Source of the DNA: Todiramphus chloris collaris
Taxonomy: Eukaryota; Chordata; Aves; Coraciiformes; Alcedinidae
DNA length: 64,000 nt
Assembly: GCA_025345505.1 (NCBI GenBank)
Contig: JANVCC010000270.1
Coordinates: 549,263 to 613,262 of the forward strand
Reading direction: 5' to 3'
Below, piece by piece: positions 1 to 9,250 of the stretch. Position 1 is the stretch's first letter, and the number at the start of each line of letters is the position of its first letter. Below the pieces are notes generated by a model. The model did no database searches. It saw nothing but the letters and a program-made list of their open reading frames with translations, and had not been told where the DNA came from. The position numbers and the translations under genes were made by a program.

Positions 1-700
1 ACTGCGCACCCGCGGGGACGCGGCCGCGCATTTTGCGCGTCGACCCGCGCCAGCCCAAGCTACAGTCCTCTGCCCACCTGCCCGCCCACCCGCGTCCTTG
101 CGAGCGCGGTTACACGCACAACGTGCGTGCCTGCTCCAAGATGTGTATTTATATATGTGTTTACATATGTAAATGTATATACTCCCCCGGAGCTCTTCCC
201 GCGCACCCCGCACTCCGACACGAGTGTTTCTCTCCCATTTTTTATTTTTTTTTCCCCGCTGGTTGGTCTCTTTTCTCCGCATGGTCTCCTCGGGCTCCCA
301 CCCCCCCTTTCCCGCCGGGCTGCCGCCCTGGTCGGCGGGCTGGCTCCACGCCGCTCTGCCGGCTCCCTCAGCCCGGCTGCCTTCCACCCCCCACGCCCGC
401 GGGGACGGAGGGGAAGGCGTGTGTGGGGTGTCGGAGGGGGTGTGCGTGGGGGTGAGCTGCCCCTGCCCGAGCAGCACCCCCCGCCTGCAGCCAGCTGCCT
501 GCCCGAGCGCTCCTGCAGCGACTGCATTCCTCTGGTTGACAAGGTTTTGACGAGTCCTCCCAAAGCTCCTTCTCACTAAGCAGCCACCAAGGGCTTTTCT
601 CCTCTCTCCGTCCGCAAATCGCCGCCTCCGCTGTTTGTAAACACGGGCGCGTTTCTTTGCGCGGGGTCTTTTGCTCGCCCGCTCAGGTAATCTCTGCAGA
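1..700. promoter_or_regulatory. CpG island 1, cut by the left edge of the window
   Basis: The sequence is CpG-dense and GC-rich from the first base, with stacked CGCG and CCGCGG motifs up to about 60 and CpGs continuing to about 690. Bird CpG islands of this kind usually mark promoters and first exons. A G|GTGAGC donor-like site occurs near 451. Open frames exist on both strands (60-563 minus, 33-455 plus, 127-579 plus), but GC-rich DNA lacks stop codons by chance and none has a recognisable domain, so no exon is called. The associated gene could run left out of the window or to the right. The island call is firm; the promoter role and direction are inference. Confidence 0.7.
143..184. other. 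AT-rich alternating tract inside CpG island 1
   Basis: A short, almost purely A/T tract with TATA-like words interrupts the GC-rich island. It contains the perfect 14-base palindrome TTTACATATGTAAA at 160-173 and a second small one, GTATATAC, just after it. It could be a TATA-type core promoter element or simply a TA/TG microsatellite remnant. Position and composition are read directly; the function is not known. Confidence 0.4.
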
Positions 701-2399
701 CCTCGTGGGGTGTGGTACGGAAAGTGGGTCCTGGATTTACTTGTTTATTTATTTGAGACGGAGAGGGCATGTTTTTTGTTCCTAACCTGCTTCAGAGTGG
801 ACTCCGTGGTATGTCAGGTGTGTCATAAGAAAAAAAAAAGTTAAAAAAGTAAAAAAAAAAAAAAAGGACAAAAAAAAAAGTACAATACCATGACTGTTCC
901 TTAAACTCTTTAGCCGGTCCTGCTATGGAGATTTCATTTGTGTTGCTGTTGCCTTTGTCTAAATACGTGAAAGAATATTTGGGCTCTACTCAGAGTAACA
1001 GTTTAACGGGAGCTCAAAGACAGCGGAGAGTGAGGGCTTGGTTATTTATATTTAAAAAGTTCCTTTTAATTTGCTGTTATATTTTAAGCAAGAAGTTTTT
1101 CTTTTCTCACTTTAAACACGGGGAAATTCGTGTACGTATTTTCACCGTACTGTTCATTCGTAAAACAACCCAGCCTATGCCTCTGAAACTTCATTAGCAT
1201 TAATAACAGATCAGTTGAAAGCAGCAAGCTGAAATCTATTTCAAGGGGTGGAATTTGTATGGCAAAGATGTGTGTGTGATTGTGAGATTAATTACCCACC
1301 CTTAGCTTATGACAGTATACAAATACGCCAAAAGACCCTTTTGGCTTCACCGATTTCAAACTCCCTTTCCGCTTGATTTGGGGATGGTGTCTCTGGAGCG
1401 TGTTAAAGGTGCATCGTTTGCTCGGTGGTGTTTTAGCAGGTATGGTTTTTCCTCTGAAACAGCAATCCGTTGGTTATTAAAAAAAAAAAAGGGGGGGAAA
1501 AAAAGAGAGGTATTTTAAATGAGATGCAAGTGATGTGAAGGAGGTAATTTATGTAGCCTAATATCTGTTCCTTTTCATATTCAAACATAACGGGTCTCCT
1601 TTAGGTAGTAAATGTCAGTCCTTTAATGGTGAATTCATTATCCCGTTTAGCCTGTTGTATTTCATCGTCTGGAATCTTTCACCTGCTCCTGCCTCGTATC
1701 ACGTTTTCCCCTTTCCTCCCACCACGGCAGAATTAATAAATGTGCGAGCACTGGACTAGACGTCAGTTCTAACACTTTATATTTTCAAAACCCTTCTCTT
1801 GCTTTGCTGAAAGAAAGTAAGAAAGAAAGAAAGAAAGAGGGCATTTTAGCACGTTTCCATGCAGTCCAGGTCATCCGGTTTTCCCACGGCATTTACCTGC
1901 CGCTAAAAACAATTTCCATGGGCTTCCCGCTAGCTCCCAGGAGCAGCCGTAACGTGCCTCTCTGAGAGCCGGACCCTTCGCTGCCTTTCTCATTTTATCT
2001 GGACAATGTTTACGGTAGCGAAGCTGTTCTCAGGCAGAGGCTGGAGTAACAGCGAGAGGTTTCAGCACAAGGGAGGGGGGGCCATTAATCCGCTGTATTT
2101 TGCATCTAATATATTTTGCAATAGCCGCTCTGATGCTATAATTGCGAACTGACGCAACAAACGTGTGTTAAGTTACATACCTCAAACCAGCAGGACTCTG
2201 GTTTCCCTAGTCGAGGCACAAAAGTCACCATTGTGAAGGTTCATAGAGTGATTCGGGGTTTGTGTGTGCTCGTGTTGGGAGGGAAACAACTTTTTTTTAG
2301 GGAGGCAGGAAGATCAGTTTGCCCCCTATTGTGTTTGGATACCACCCAGAAAGGGTCCTTGTCGGCTGGGTGTCACCCAGAGTTGCCAGTGCCATGCCA
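701..2399. other. Non-coding interval with A-rich and GAAA simple repeats
   Basis: No coding exon is recognised. An A-rich low-complexity tract lies at 828-879 and a GAAA/AAGA microsatellite at about 1810-1838. The part from 2085 to 2260 is AT-rich, non-repetitive and keeps isolated CpGs. It includes a TAATCC homeodomain-like word and TTTTGCAT and TTTTGCAA words, so it may be a small regulatory element. The rest shows nothing notable. Confidence 0.4.
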
Positions 2400-2620
2400 C
2401 CCAGCCTGGCCTCCGGGCGGAAGAGCCCCATTCGAGGGGCACCGCCTGGCTCTGCCGCAGAGACTGAGCAGGACGGCAGCAGCCGCGGCCCCCGTCCCGC
2501 TCCTGGCAGAGCCCTGGGCAGCGGGCACGGCCGCTGCCGCCACCTCCCCGAAACCGGGAGCCTCGACGGACAACCGGGAGCCGCGCTCCCCCTGGGACCC
2601 TCCGAGGCTTTGCGTGTGTG
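2400..2620. promoter_or_regulatory. CpG-dense block 2
   Basis: This short GC-rich block has many CpGs (GCCGCGGCCCC, GGCACGGCCGCTGCCGCC, CCGCGCTCCCC types). Both strands have open frames through it (2319-2678 plus, 2297-2782 minus), as expected from composition, but no domain is visible. It sits between islands 1 and 3 and may be part of the same unmethylated domain. An unrecognised exon cannot be excluded. Confidence 0.5.
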
Positions 2621-3120
2621 GTCATTTGCAACCTTATTTACGGAGATGTCAGGAAGAAAGATGACATGGGAGCGGTAGGCGGAGGGGCTACCATTTGACC
2701 TGGGCAAAGCCCAGGTGGACCCAAACAATTGTCTGTGGGTTGTCCTCTCCTCTCCAAGACCTGGAGGTGAACTGCTTTCCATCCCCGGGCTGTTTATGTT
2801 TAGATGTAGTCAGAGCTTCGTTTCTCTCCCTTTCTTTTGGCTCCAACATCACAGCAGTATCCCTGTAACGCCGAAACCAGCCACCCAGCCCGTCTCTTTG
2901 CATCTCAGGATGCAGCTTTCCATGTCCCTTAAACAGCGGGCGACGCCGCGGGAGAAAACCGCTGACATCCTTTCGGGGGGCAGGGAGGGAAGTGATCGTA
3001 TCAAATCTGTGCTTCATTAGTCGGCTGATCTATTGTGCCGAGAGTCCCCTTTCTGTTTGTAGCCGCTGGACACAGGTTGCAGCCACCCTCCCACCTTCCC
3101 TCCCGCACCTCTGCCTGTGT
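2621..3120. other. Non-coding interval, nothing recognised
   Basis: Single-copy sequence of mixed composition with a few CpGs near 2930-2960. No repeat, RNA or exon with clear support was seen. Confidence 0.35.
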
Positions 3121-3560
3121 AATTAAGCAGAGCTTTAAATGCAAGGTCTGTTTGCGTGGCACTCAGTTAAGCAAAGAGACGTGATTGTTATTTTATTAAC
3201 GTGGGTTAACAATTCCATAAATAAGCCGAGGTAGTTTTCCAATCTAGGGCGTCTTTTATCTTAAGACATAAATAACACAACTTAATACGAAAACGAGCGC
3301 TCTGTTTCCTCTGGCATCTTTTAGGTTCTCTATCGTGAATGAGAAATAAATTATACTTTGCAAGCAAACGCGGCAGCGGTCATCGGCTTCGTGTAATTCA
3401 CAAGAGAAATACCTTAATTTCACGATTGGTATTTAAAAGAGAATTTTGCGTTTAATTTGACAGGGAGAGCCTAGACCATCGAGAGGTCGGAGCCCTCGCG
3501 TTTAATCTTCCCAGGATAACTATCGCGGTCATACCTATAATTCGCCTCTGTGACACAAGC
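3121..3560. promoter_or_regulatory. Candidate conserved regulatory element, AT-rich with retained CpG
   Basis: This block is AT-rich and repeat-free but carries many isolated CpGs (GACGTG, AACGTG, AAACGAGCGC, AAACGCGG, TCATCGGCTTCG, TATCGCGG). Ordinary methylated vertebrate DNA loses such CpGs, so their survival suggests an unmethylated or constrained element. It holds homeodomain-type TAATTAA near 3120, a GTTAAC word near 3206 and a CATAAATAA word. It lies between two CpG-dense blocks. Constraint and enhancer function are inferred, not shown. Confidence 0.4.
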
Positions 3561-3669
3561 TGTGTCCCAGAGATGTCGCGGCACTAGGAATAAAAACAAA
3601 AATCAGGCTGTGGGAAACTACTTGTGTTGTTTCTGCTATTTAGGTAGAGTACTGTCACACACATACTCA

Positions 3670-3745
3670 GGCAAAAAAAAAACCCACAAAGCAACAAACC
3701 TAAACCAAACAAAAAACCAAAACCAAACAACAAACACAAGCCGCA
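3670..3745. repeat. A/C-rich low-complexity tract
   Basis: The plus strand is nearly free of G and T and is made of AAAC, CAAAC and CCAAA words. This is simple low-complexity DNA, possibly the decayed tail of a retroelement, though no retroelement body is recognised beside it. Confidence 0.6.
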
Positions 3746-3871
3746 AGCGTGTAATAAACCTTTAATTTGGTAGTTTCTCTGCCTTTGGCATCTCACAGTG
3801 AAATACTAACAACTGTGGGGTGCGGGTTGTTAAAAACTCCCTCCTAAACCGACAAGAAGATAGCCAGACAT

Positions 3872-3874
<3 letters not shown>

Positions 3875-3905
<31 letters not shown>
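3875..3905 (+). repeat. Poly-T run of about 31 bases
   Basis: An uninterrupted T homopolymer, followed by pyrimidine-rich sequence. It could be the A-tail of a minus-strand retrocopy, but nothing upstream or downstream is recognised as one. Runs of this length are prone to length error in sequencing. Confidence 0.8.
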
Positions 3906-3910
<5 letters not shown>

Positions 3911-4259
3911 CCAAGGTCCCTTGTCCCTTTTGTGTTCCTTTTCCTCCCTTATTTCCTTCCTTTCTCTGGGAGGGGCAGCGAGGGCGGAGGGGGGCTGAAT
4001 CCATTGGATTCTCTGGATTCACATAAATGAAAACACACAGGGAGCAACGGAGCTGAGAGCATGAACCTTTGCAGCCCTGTCCTGCTCCATCTCCATCCCC
4101 ACCTATTGCCTCAGCAGACGGGAGGAGAGAGACTGATTTGTACAAAGGGTTTATTTACATTAGAATGAAGCGACAGTTCCTAGTCTGGGAAGTGATAAGT
4201 ACTTGGCAAGTCGTTAGGTAGTAGATAGAGATCAACCCCTGGGTACATTATTCCCCTGC
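3906..4259. other. Non-coding interval before CpG island 3
   Basis: Pyrimidine-rich at first, then mixed sequence. No repeat or exon is recognised. It leads directly into the CpG-dense block that starts near 4260. Confidence 0.3.
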
Positions 4260-4960
4260 CTTTTGCACGCTCCTTTCGGAGGGCTGGGAGGTTTTTCGGG
4301 ACGCTGTGGTGGGGTGTGTGGAGGAGAGGGCGGGGGTGTGTGTGAGGGGAGTCCAGCCCCGCCGAGACCCACGACCGGGCGCTGCCGGGCTGCGGGCGGC
4401 CCTTGGCGGAGGGAAGCCGAGAGCCAGCCCCCCCCCCCCCCCAGCCTTCCGCGGGGAGCTGCGCGGGGGGAGTCCGCCCCCGCGGGCCCGCCCGCCGCCG
4501 GTGGCTCACGGGACGGGGACAAGCGAAGGAACCCGCAGACCCCCTCACCCCGCTTCACCTCGGAAGGGGCGGCGGTGGCACCGCGCTCCGCGCTGGGCGG
4601 GGGCGGCCACCTGCGCGGCGGGCGCTGCGCGGGCCGCGGGCTCCCCCTCCCGGTCCGCCCGTGCCACTGCCTCCCGCTCCGCGCCTTTCCGCGCCCCTCC
4701 GCGCAGGTCCCACCGCCCGCAAGCCTCCGCCCCCGGACACCTGCCCGCGGAGCGGCCGAGCTCTGCCCCTGCCCACGCCGCGGGGGAAGGAAAGGGGATT
4801 TAAAACAAACCCCGAACGCCTCCCGGCGCCGCTTGGCCGGGGGGAGCGCGGCCGCGCGGTGCGGGTTCCGCGGGGCACTGCACGGTGTCAGGGGTGAGCA
4901 CCAGAGCAGCGCCAGCTCCCCCCCCGGCCGGTATTGTCCTCGCTCTGCCAAGGAATGTCT
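4260..4960. promoter_or_regulatory. CpG island 3
   Basis: About 700 bases of very GC-rich, CpG-dense sequence with GC-box-like GGGGCGG words, a C15 run at 4428-4442 and a TTTAAA word near 4800. Long open frames occur on both strands (4232-4951 minus, 4263-5039 plus, 4403-4897 plus), but their proline-, arginine-, glycine- and alanine-rich translations are what stop-poor GC DNA gives, and no domain is visible. A donor-like G|GTGAGC occurs near 4893. It is probably a promoter or 5' exon region of an unidentified transcript. Direction is unknown. Confidence 0.7.
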
Positions 4961-7636
4961 TTACTGGTTGCCAGGCTTGCCAATAAAACTTGCGAATGAA
5001 AAAGTATTGGTTTCCAGGAAAAGTACTTGTGTTTTTTAACCTCCCCCGTGCTGTCTATTTACCGATGTGTTCAACCACTGAAGAACGGCTTTGTAAACCT
5101 CTGGTAAATCTAGAGGCAGACGTAAGTCCAGGGGCAGATGCCGTTGCACAGCTGAATGGCTACAGAGGTGTGTAGATACACACGTGCATGCACATATAGA
5201 TGCCCAGCTTGACGCAGCATGGCTTCCAGAGCTTTACAAGGCATTTATGGGTAAGTACAATTGCACTGAAGAACAAGTCTCCTTCAAGGCTCCTAGGAGC
5301 TGTGGTAACACAAGCAATAAAACTGAGATATCTGCAACATGCACTTTTGTGACGCCACAAGTGCTCTCTTTGCGAAGTTGTACGTGTGCTGCTGGAAGTA
5401 ACCCATTAGAATTGTTTACATACAGAAACCAATGCCTCACTTTGCAAAAAGTAAAGTGTCATTAAAAAGAGGTGGAAGAATAGTTTAGAAAAAGTAGAGG
5501 TCTCAAGTTGTGTCTGTTACTTTCCATAAAATACAGGGAATGCACAAAAGAGATGGGTTTTTAAATGTTCCCTGTGCAGCAAAGGCATGGAACTGGCAGC
5601 TACAGGAGTCACAGTGGCTGGGACCCCAGGGAATTGCCTCTTTCTAGAAGGCCTCTGTCCTCCAAACCCAGCGGTGCACCTTTTAAAGGGAAAAGAAGTC
5701 CTGGTTCACACCCCAATCCCTACCCCAGCAATACTGGCTGGGTGACTGTGATGGCCACCTGGCAAACATTGGTGCGTAGGATGGCACCAGCAAAACCAAA
5801 CAAGGCTAGTTCCCCTATTTTGCAAAGCAGAAGAGGTTGCGAGCCTATACCCAGTGCTAGATGATCAATTTAGAGTTGCTTTGCTTGATAAAAACAAATA
5901 CAGATCTTTTCAGATGGCATAGCATGAAGGAAAGACACGAGGGATTATTTTAAAAAATTAAGTTTTCTATTCAGCTTGATAACCCCTAAGTAGAGCCAGA
6001 GATTCTGAGCTGAGACTTACATTCCACAATAAGTGCACGTGTGTAACTGTGGGGTGGAAGTGTGGTTGGTTGGGTAGATAGGCAGATCTGTAGCTTTCTT
6101 TTAATATGCAATTTTGCTCACAGAGTTGTGGATGCTGCAAACATTGAAGCAGTAAGTTATGAGCAGAAGAATTGTGGTAGGATACTTTTGTTGGTAACTT
6201 CCTCCTGATTTAAATTGGCTGCCTGTGTAGCACAAAACAGCATTTCCCTGTGCACTGGAGCTCCTGGCGTGATGATGACAGGGAGGCCCACAGAGGCAGA
6301 AGGAGGGTTTGCATGGGATGGAGGCTGGAGCTGCTGTAACCGTCCCTGTGGCAAGAACACCCACGGAAACAGGTAATTTGCCCCTCCCACACCAAACAAC
6401 AGCCAGAAGCAAAAAATGTTAAAGTAACTTACGTCATCTTTTGCCTGTATCATTACTAAGGAGGAACTGAAAGCTGTTTTATGAGGAGCAGACAGACAAG
6501 ACTAGCTTGAGCTTGAGACATAAAAAACCCAAACCACTAAGATACCTGAAGGCATCTCAATTAAGTGATATTACCATCCTGATCAAGATGCAGTCATTGT
6601 TAGTAAGCATCCCTGATTTTTAACAGAGATATTCCAATTATGTAGATATCCTGATTAGGCACACTTAATTTAAGCGAAGAGAAGAGTGTGGAAGAATTGT
6701 GGATGGCTTTTGTAAGGACCAGCTTCAGAGGGGGACTGTGTCACTTGCAATAGGGTGTAAGAGGAGTTCAAACCGTGCAGCTCGAAATTTCAGCAATGCC
6801 CCTTCGCCCCACACTGAGCAACCATCTAACCTTGAAGGCACCCAGCTTTGGTAGGTGCCTCCGTCTCTTACCAGTGTGTTCCCTGGGCACCAGTAGCTGT
6901 GCTGCTGCTGGGCATGCCCACAACTGCCTGACTCAGAGCATCTTGGCACCTGCTTTCAGCCTAAATCCCAGTGGGATCCAAAAAGTAGGCAGAGTGGCGT
7001 CTAAGTACCTGCAGGGGCTGATCCAATAGATAGTGACTTGGGCTTTGGGATAAATTTGAAAGGAAGGTCCTTATCAGCTCTGCACCACATATCTCTGTAT
7101 TTTATGGGTCTCAAGTCTGGCCAGAGCCTCATGGGATTTGGATGGAGTGACTGAAGGTGACAGGTTTTTGGAAGTACTCACATAGTTTTTTATGGCTTTG
7201 CCTCCCTCCCTGTTACTCAGGCCTTCAGTCTGAAGTTCTAAAGCACAGGTTCTGGAGGAAAAAAAAATGCAGACGGCAAGACTTCCAAACACTGGTCCTT
7301 TTGAAAGCTCTGAGCTGAACCTGCCAAGTGTGCTGAGTCAAGAAGGAGAGATGGAATGAAGCTTACATCCGGCTGTGCTGGCCTTAATGTTCACCATGGG
7401 CACAGCTACAGCTGGAAGAGCTCTGCTGGGGAGGAGAGAGCTCTGTGAAAGGAGGTTGCAGTGGACAAGGTTGGCTTCCCTGGGCCATGGGAAGAGCTTC
7501 ATGTCTCTCCATGCATCCATTTCTCTCCAGAGGCTGGGCTTGGCTTGCATCTCTACACTGCATAAGGGAAGGAATGTGAGCCCTCCACCACACCTCTACC
7601 TTTCAACATTTGCTGAGCCTGTTTGTCTATTTTGGT
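4961..7636. other. Non-coding interval, nothing recognised
   Basis: Single-copy DNA with CpG depletion setting in after about 5400. Short open frames (for example 4990-5175 and 5184-5465 plus) have no recognisable domain and no convincing pair of splice sites. No interspersed repeat is recognised. Confidence 0.35.
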
Positions 7637-7665
7637 CCCCCTCCCCCCCCTTTTTTTTTTCCCCC
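7637..7665 (+). repeat. C/T homopolymer tract
   Basis: Consecutive runs of C, T and C form a pure pyrimidine tract on the plus strand. It directly precedes the MIR/L2-like relic at 7676. Confidence 0.7.
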
Positions 7666-7675
7666 TATGACTTTT

Positions 7676-7785
7676 GAGATTGTAATCTTAGTAAGGTAGG
7701 GACTGCCTCCTCCTGTTCTCCATCTGTACACCGTCTAGTTCCTGATTGTACCCAGGATCTTGAGCAGATGTGCTAATAATTAATA
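7676..7785 (+). repeat. Old MIR/L2-type SINE 3' tail
   Basis: The segment follows the order of motifs known from the 3' part of amniote MIR/L2-type repeats: a GATTGTAA-like start, the AGGGACTG word, a TCTGTACA-like word, a segment resembling the usual 'cctagcacaatggggtcc', and an AT-rich end with TAATAATTAATA. It is strongly diverged. The name comes from memory of the family pattern; a repeat-library search would settle subfamily and ends. Confidence 0.55.
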
Positions 7786-8221
7786 CTGTTATCTTGGGGG
7801 ATGCACTTCAAGGATTCATCTGTAACTGGCTGGACTGGGGATAAAATAGAGCTTTTCCTTTGGTAGAGAAGGGCTTATGATAACCACTTGATTAAAATGC
7901 TTGCTCTCTGCAGAGGTGAGCACATCCAGTGGTGCTCATCACAGATTTGCATAGACTGAATAGTGCATCGTGTCCCTCTTTCTTCTAAGTTTAGGGGAAT
8001 GGCAGCAGCTGTCTAAACCTCTTTGAAGAAAAAGATGACATGGAGTTTTCTTGCTGACCTGCAGCAAAGGTGTGAGCTTGAGGTGTGCCTGGGTTTCAAT
8101 TTGCCTACCCATAGAAATTCCAAATGTGGTAGTTTCACGCAGTTATTTCATCTCTGAGGTCTCTTGCATGTGTGTCATCCTGACCTTGCACATTTGTGTG
8201 GCACGCAGTAAATCAGTCCAG
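7786..8221. other. Non-coding interval, nothing recognised
   Basis: Mixed single-copy sequence between the SINE relic and the tandem repeat at 8222. No exon or repeat is recognised. Confidence 0.3.
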
Positions 8222-8292
8222 AAATTCATGTTTGAATTCATGTTTGAAATTCATGTTCGAATTTTTTTTCTTTTTTTTTTTTTTTTTTTTTT
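8222..8292 (+). repeat. Three 14-base tandem units followed by a T-rich run
   Basis: The unit AAATTCATGTTTGA occurs about three times with small changes between 8222 and 8262, then passes straight into a T-rich homopolymer tract up to 8292. It looks like a short slippage-expanded simple repeat. Confidence 0.6.
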
Positions 8293-8655
8293 CCCCCCTG
8301 TTCTGCTTTCCCTTTCAAACAAGGCCTGCAGCCATTAAGCTGAATTGCATCAGCTGTGGCTCTGGCTAGGCAGTATTAAAGGCAAGCACCTGGGCCAGCT
8401 CAGCACCACCTGAATGAACTCATGGGGCATAAGTCACAGGGGAATGAACGAGATCAGAGCGTGGAGGCTGCTGCTATGTTTTGTGTACGTATGTTATGTG
8501 CCAGGTAGCATGGGGCGGGGGGGGTGTGAAAAGGGGGCAAACTCTGCTCAGTTTGAAAACTGTCCCTCACAAAGTGCAGCGTGCAAGGATGGTGTAGGTT
8601 TGTATTTACAGATGCTTGTTCACTCTTCAAAATAATGTTATCTCTTCCAGTGCGT

Positions 8656-8698
8656 TTCCCATTGAAGTGAATGGCAGTGTTTCCATTGACTTTAAAGC
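8656..8698. repeat. Palindromic sauropsid MITE-like relic
   Basis: Two partly complementary halves, CCCATTGAAGTGAATGG and CCATTGACTTTAAAG, match the self-complementary 'cattgaagtcaatgg' core that occurs widely in reptile and bird DNA as a decayed non-autonomous element. Only the core is recognisable here. Family identity is from memory. Confidence 0.45.
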
Positions 8699-8869
8699 AC
8701 AGTTTCCTCCGCCTCCTCCTTCTTAAAAGACTTAATCAAGCGTGTTTAGTAGAAACTTATGAGAGCTGTCTAATGACTGGCTTGCTTTGCCCAGGGAAAA
8801 ATGTAACTATAAACAGAAACATGATGCTGAAAAATAAGTTTGGTAGAAAGTGTTTAGTCTAGTGCTAGA

Positions 8870-9250
8870 TGAATGATGGAAGCTTGTATTTGTGAATAAT
8901 TTATTTGACAATTGGTGGGGGAAAAAAAATGACCGAGTAAGTTCTTTGCTCGTTTTTCCTTGCCTGTCTACAAAACTGGCTGAACAATGAGCAAACAAAT
9001 TGCTAATATTTATTCAGGAGCAAAGAGGTCAGCTTTTGTAAGAAGTGTTTTCAACAGTGGCTTGGACTAGCACCAGATTAGCTTAATTTTCTTGTGTCCT
9101 CTGCATAGTAAACAAAGGAAGTTGTTCTATTAGTTACTGAATTCACCGTGAATTTGCATCTCGCCAGCAACACTTATGTTCTATTGCAAATCGTGTATTG
9201 TAAAGACTCTGCAGATATAGGAGCTTGGCTTTCATGCCCTCAGCCAACCT
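8870..9250. promoter_or_regulatory. Candidate conserved non-coding element
   Basis: An AT-rich, repeat-free block with several Oct/POU- and homeodomain-like words (AATTTGCAT, AGATTAGCTTAATT). No coding potential in any frame. The call rests on composition and lack of repeats; it needs alignment to other amniotes. Confidence 0.3.

Noticed and set aside
60..563. 167-codon minus-strand frame in CpG island 1
   Set aside because: Arg/Gly/Pro-rich translation from stop-poor GC DNA, overlapped by plus-strand frames of similar length; no domain or splice support.
4232..5039. Overlapping frames of 239 codons (minus) and 258 codons (plus) in CpG island 3
   Set aside because: Both strands and several frames are open at once, which is a composition effect; no recognisable protein family.
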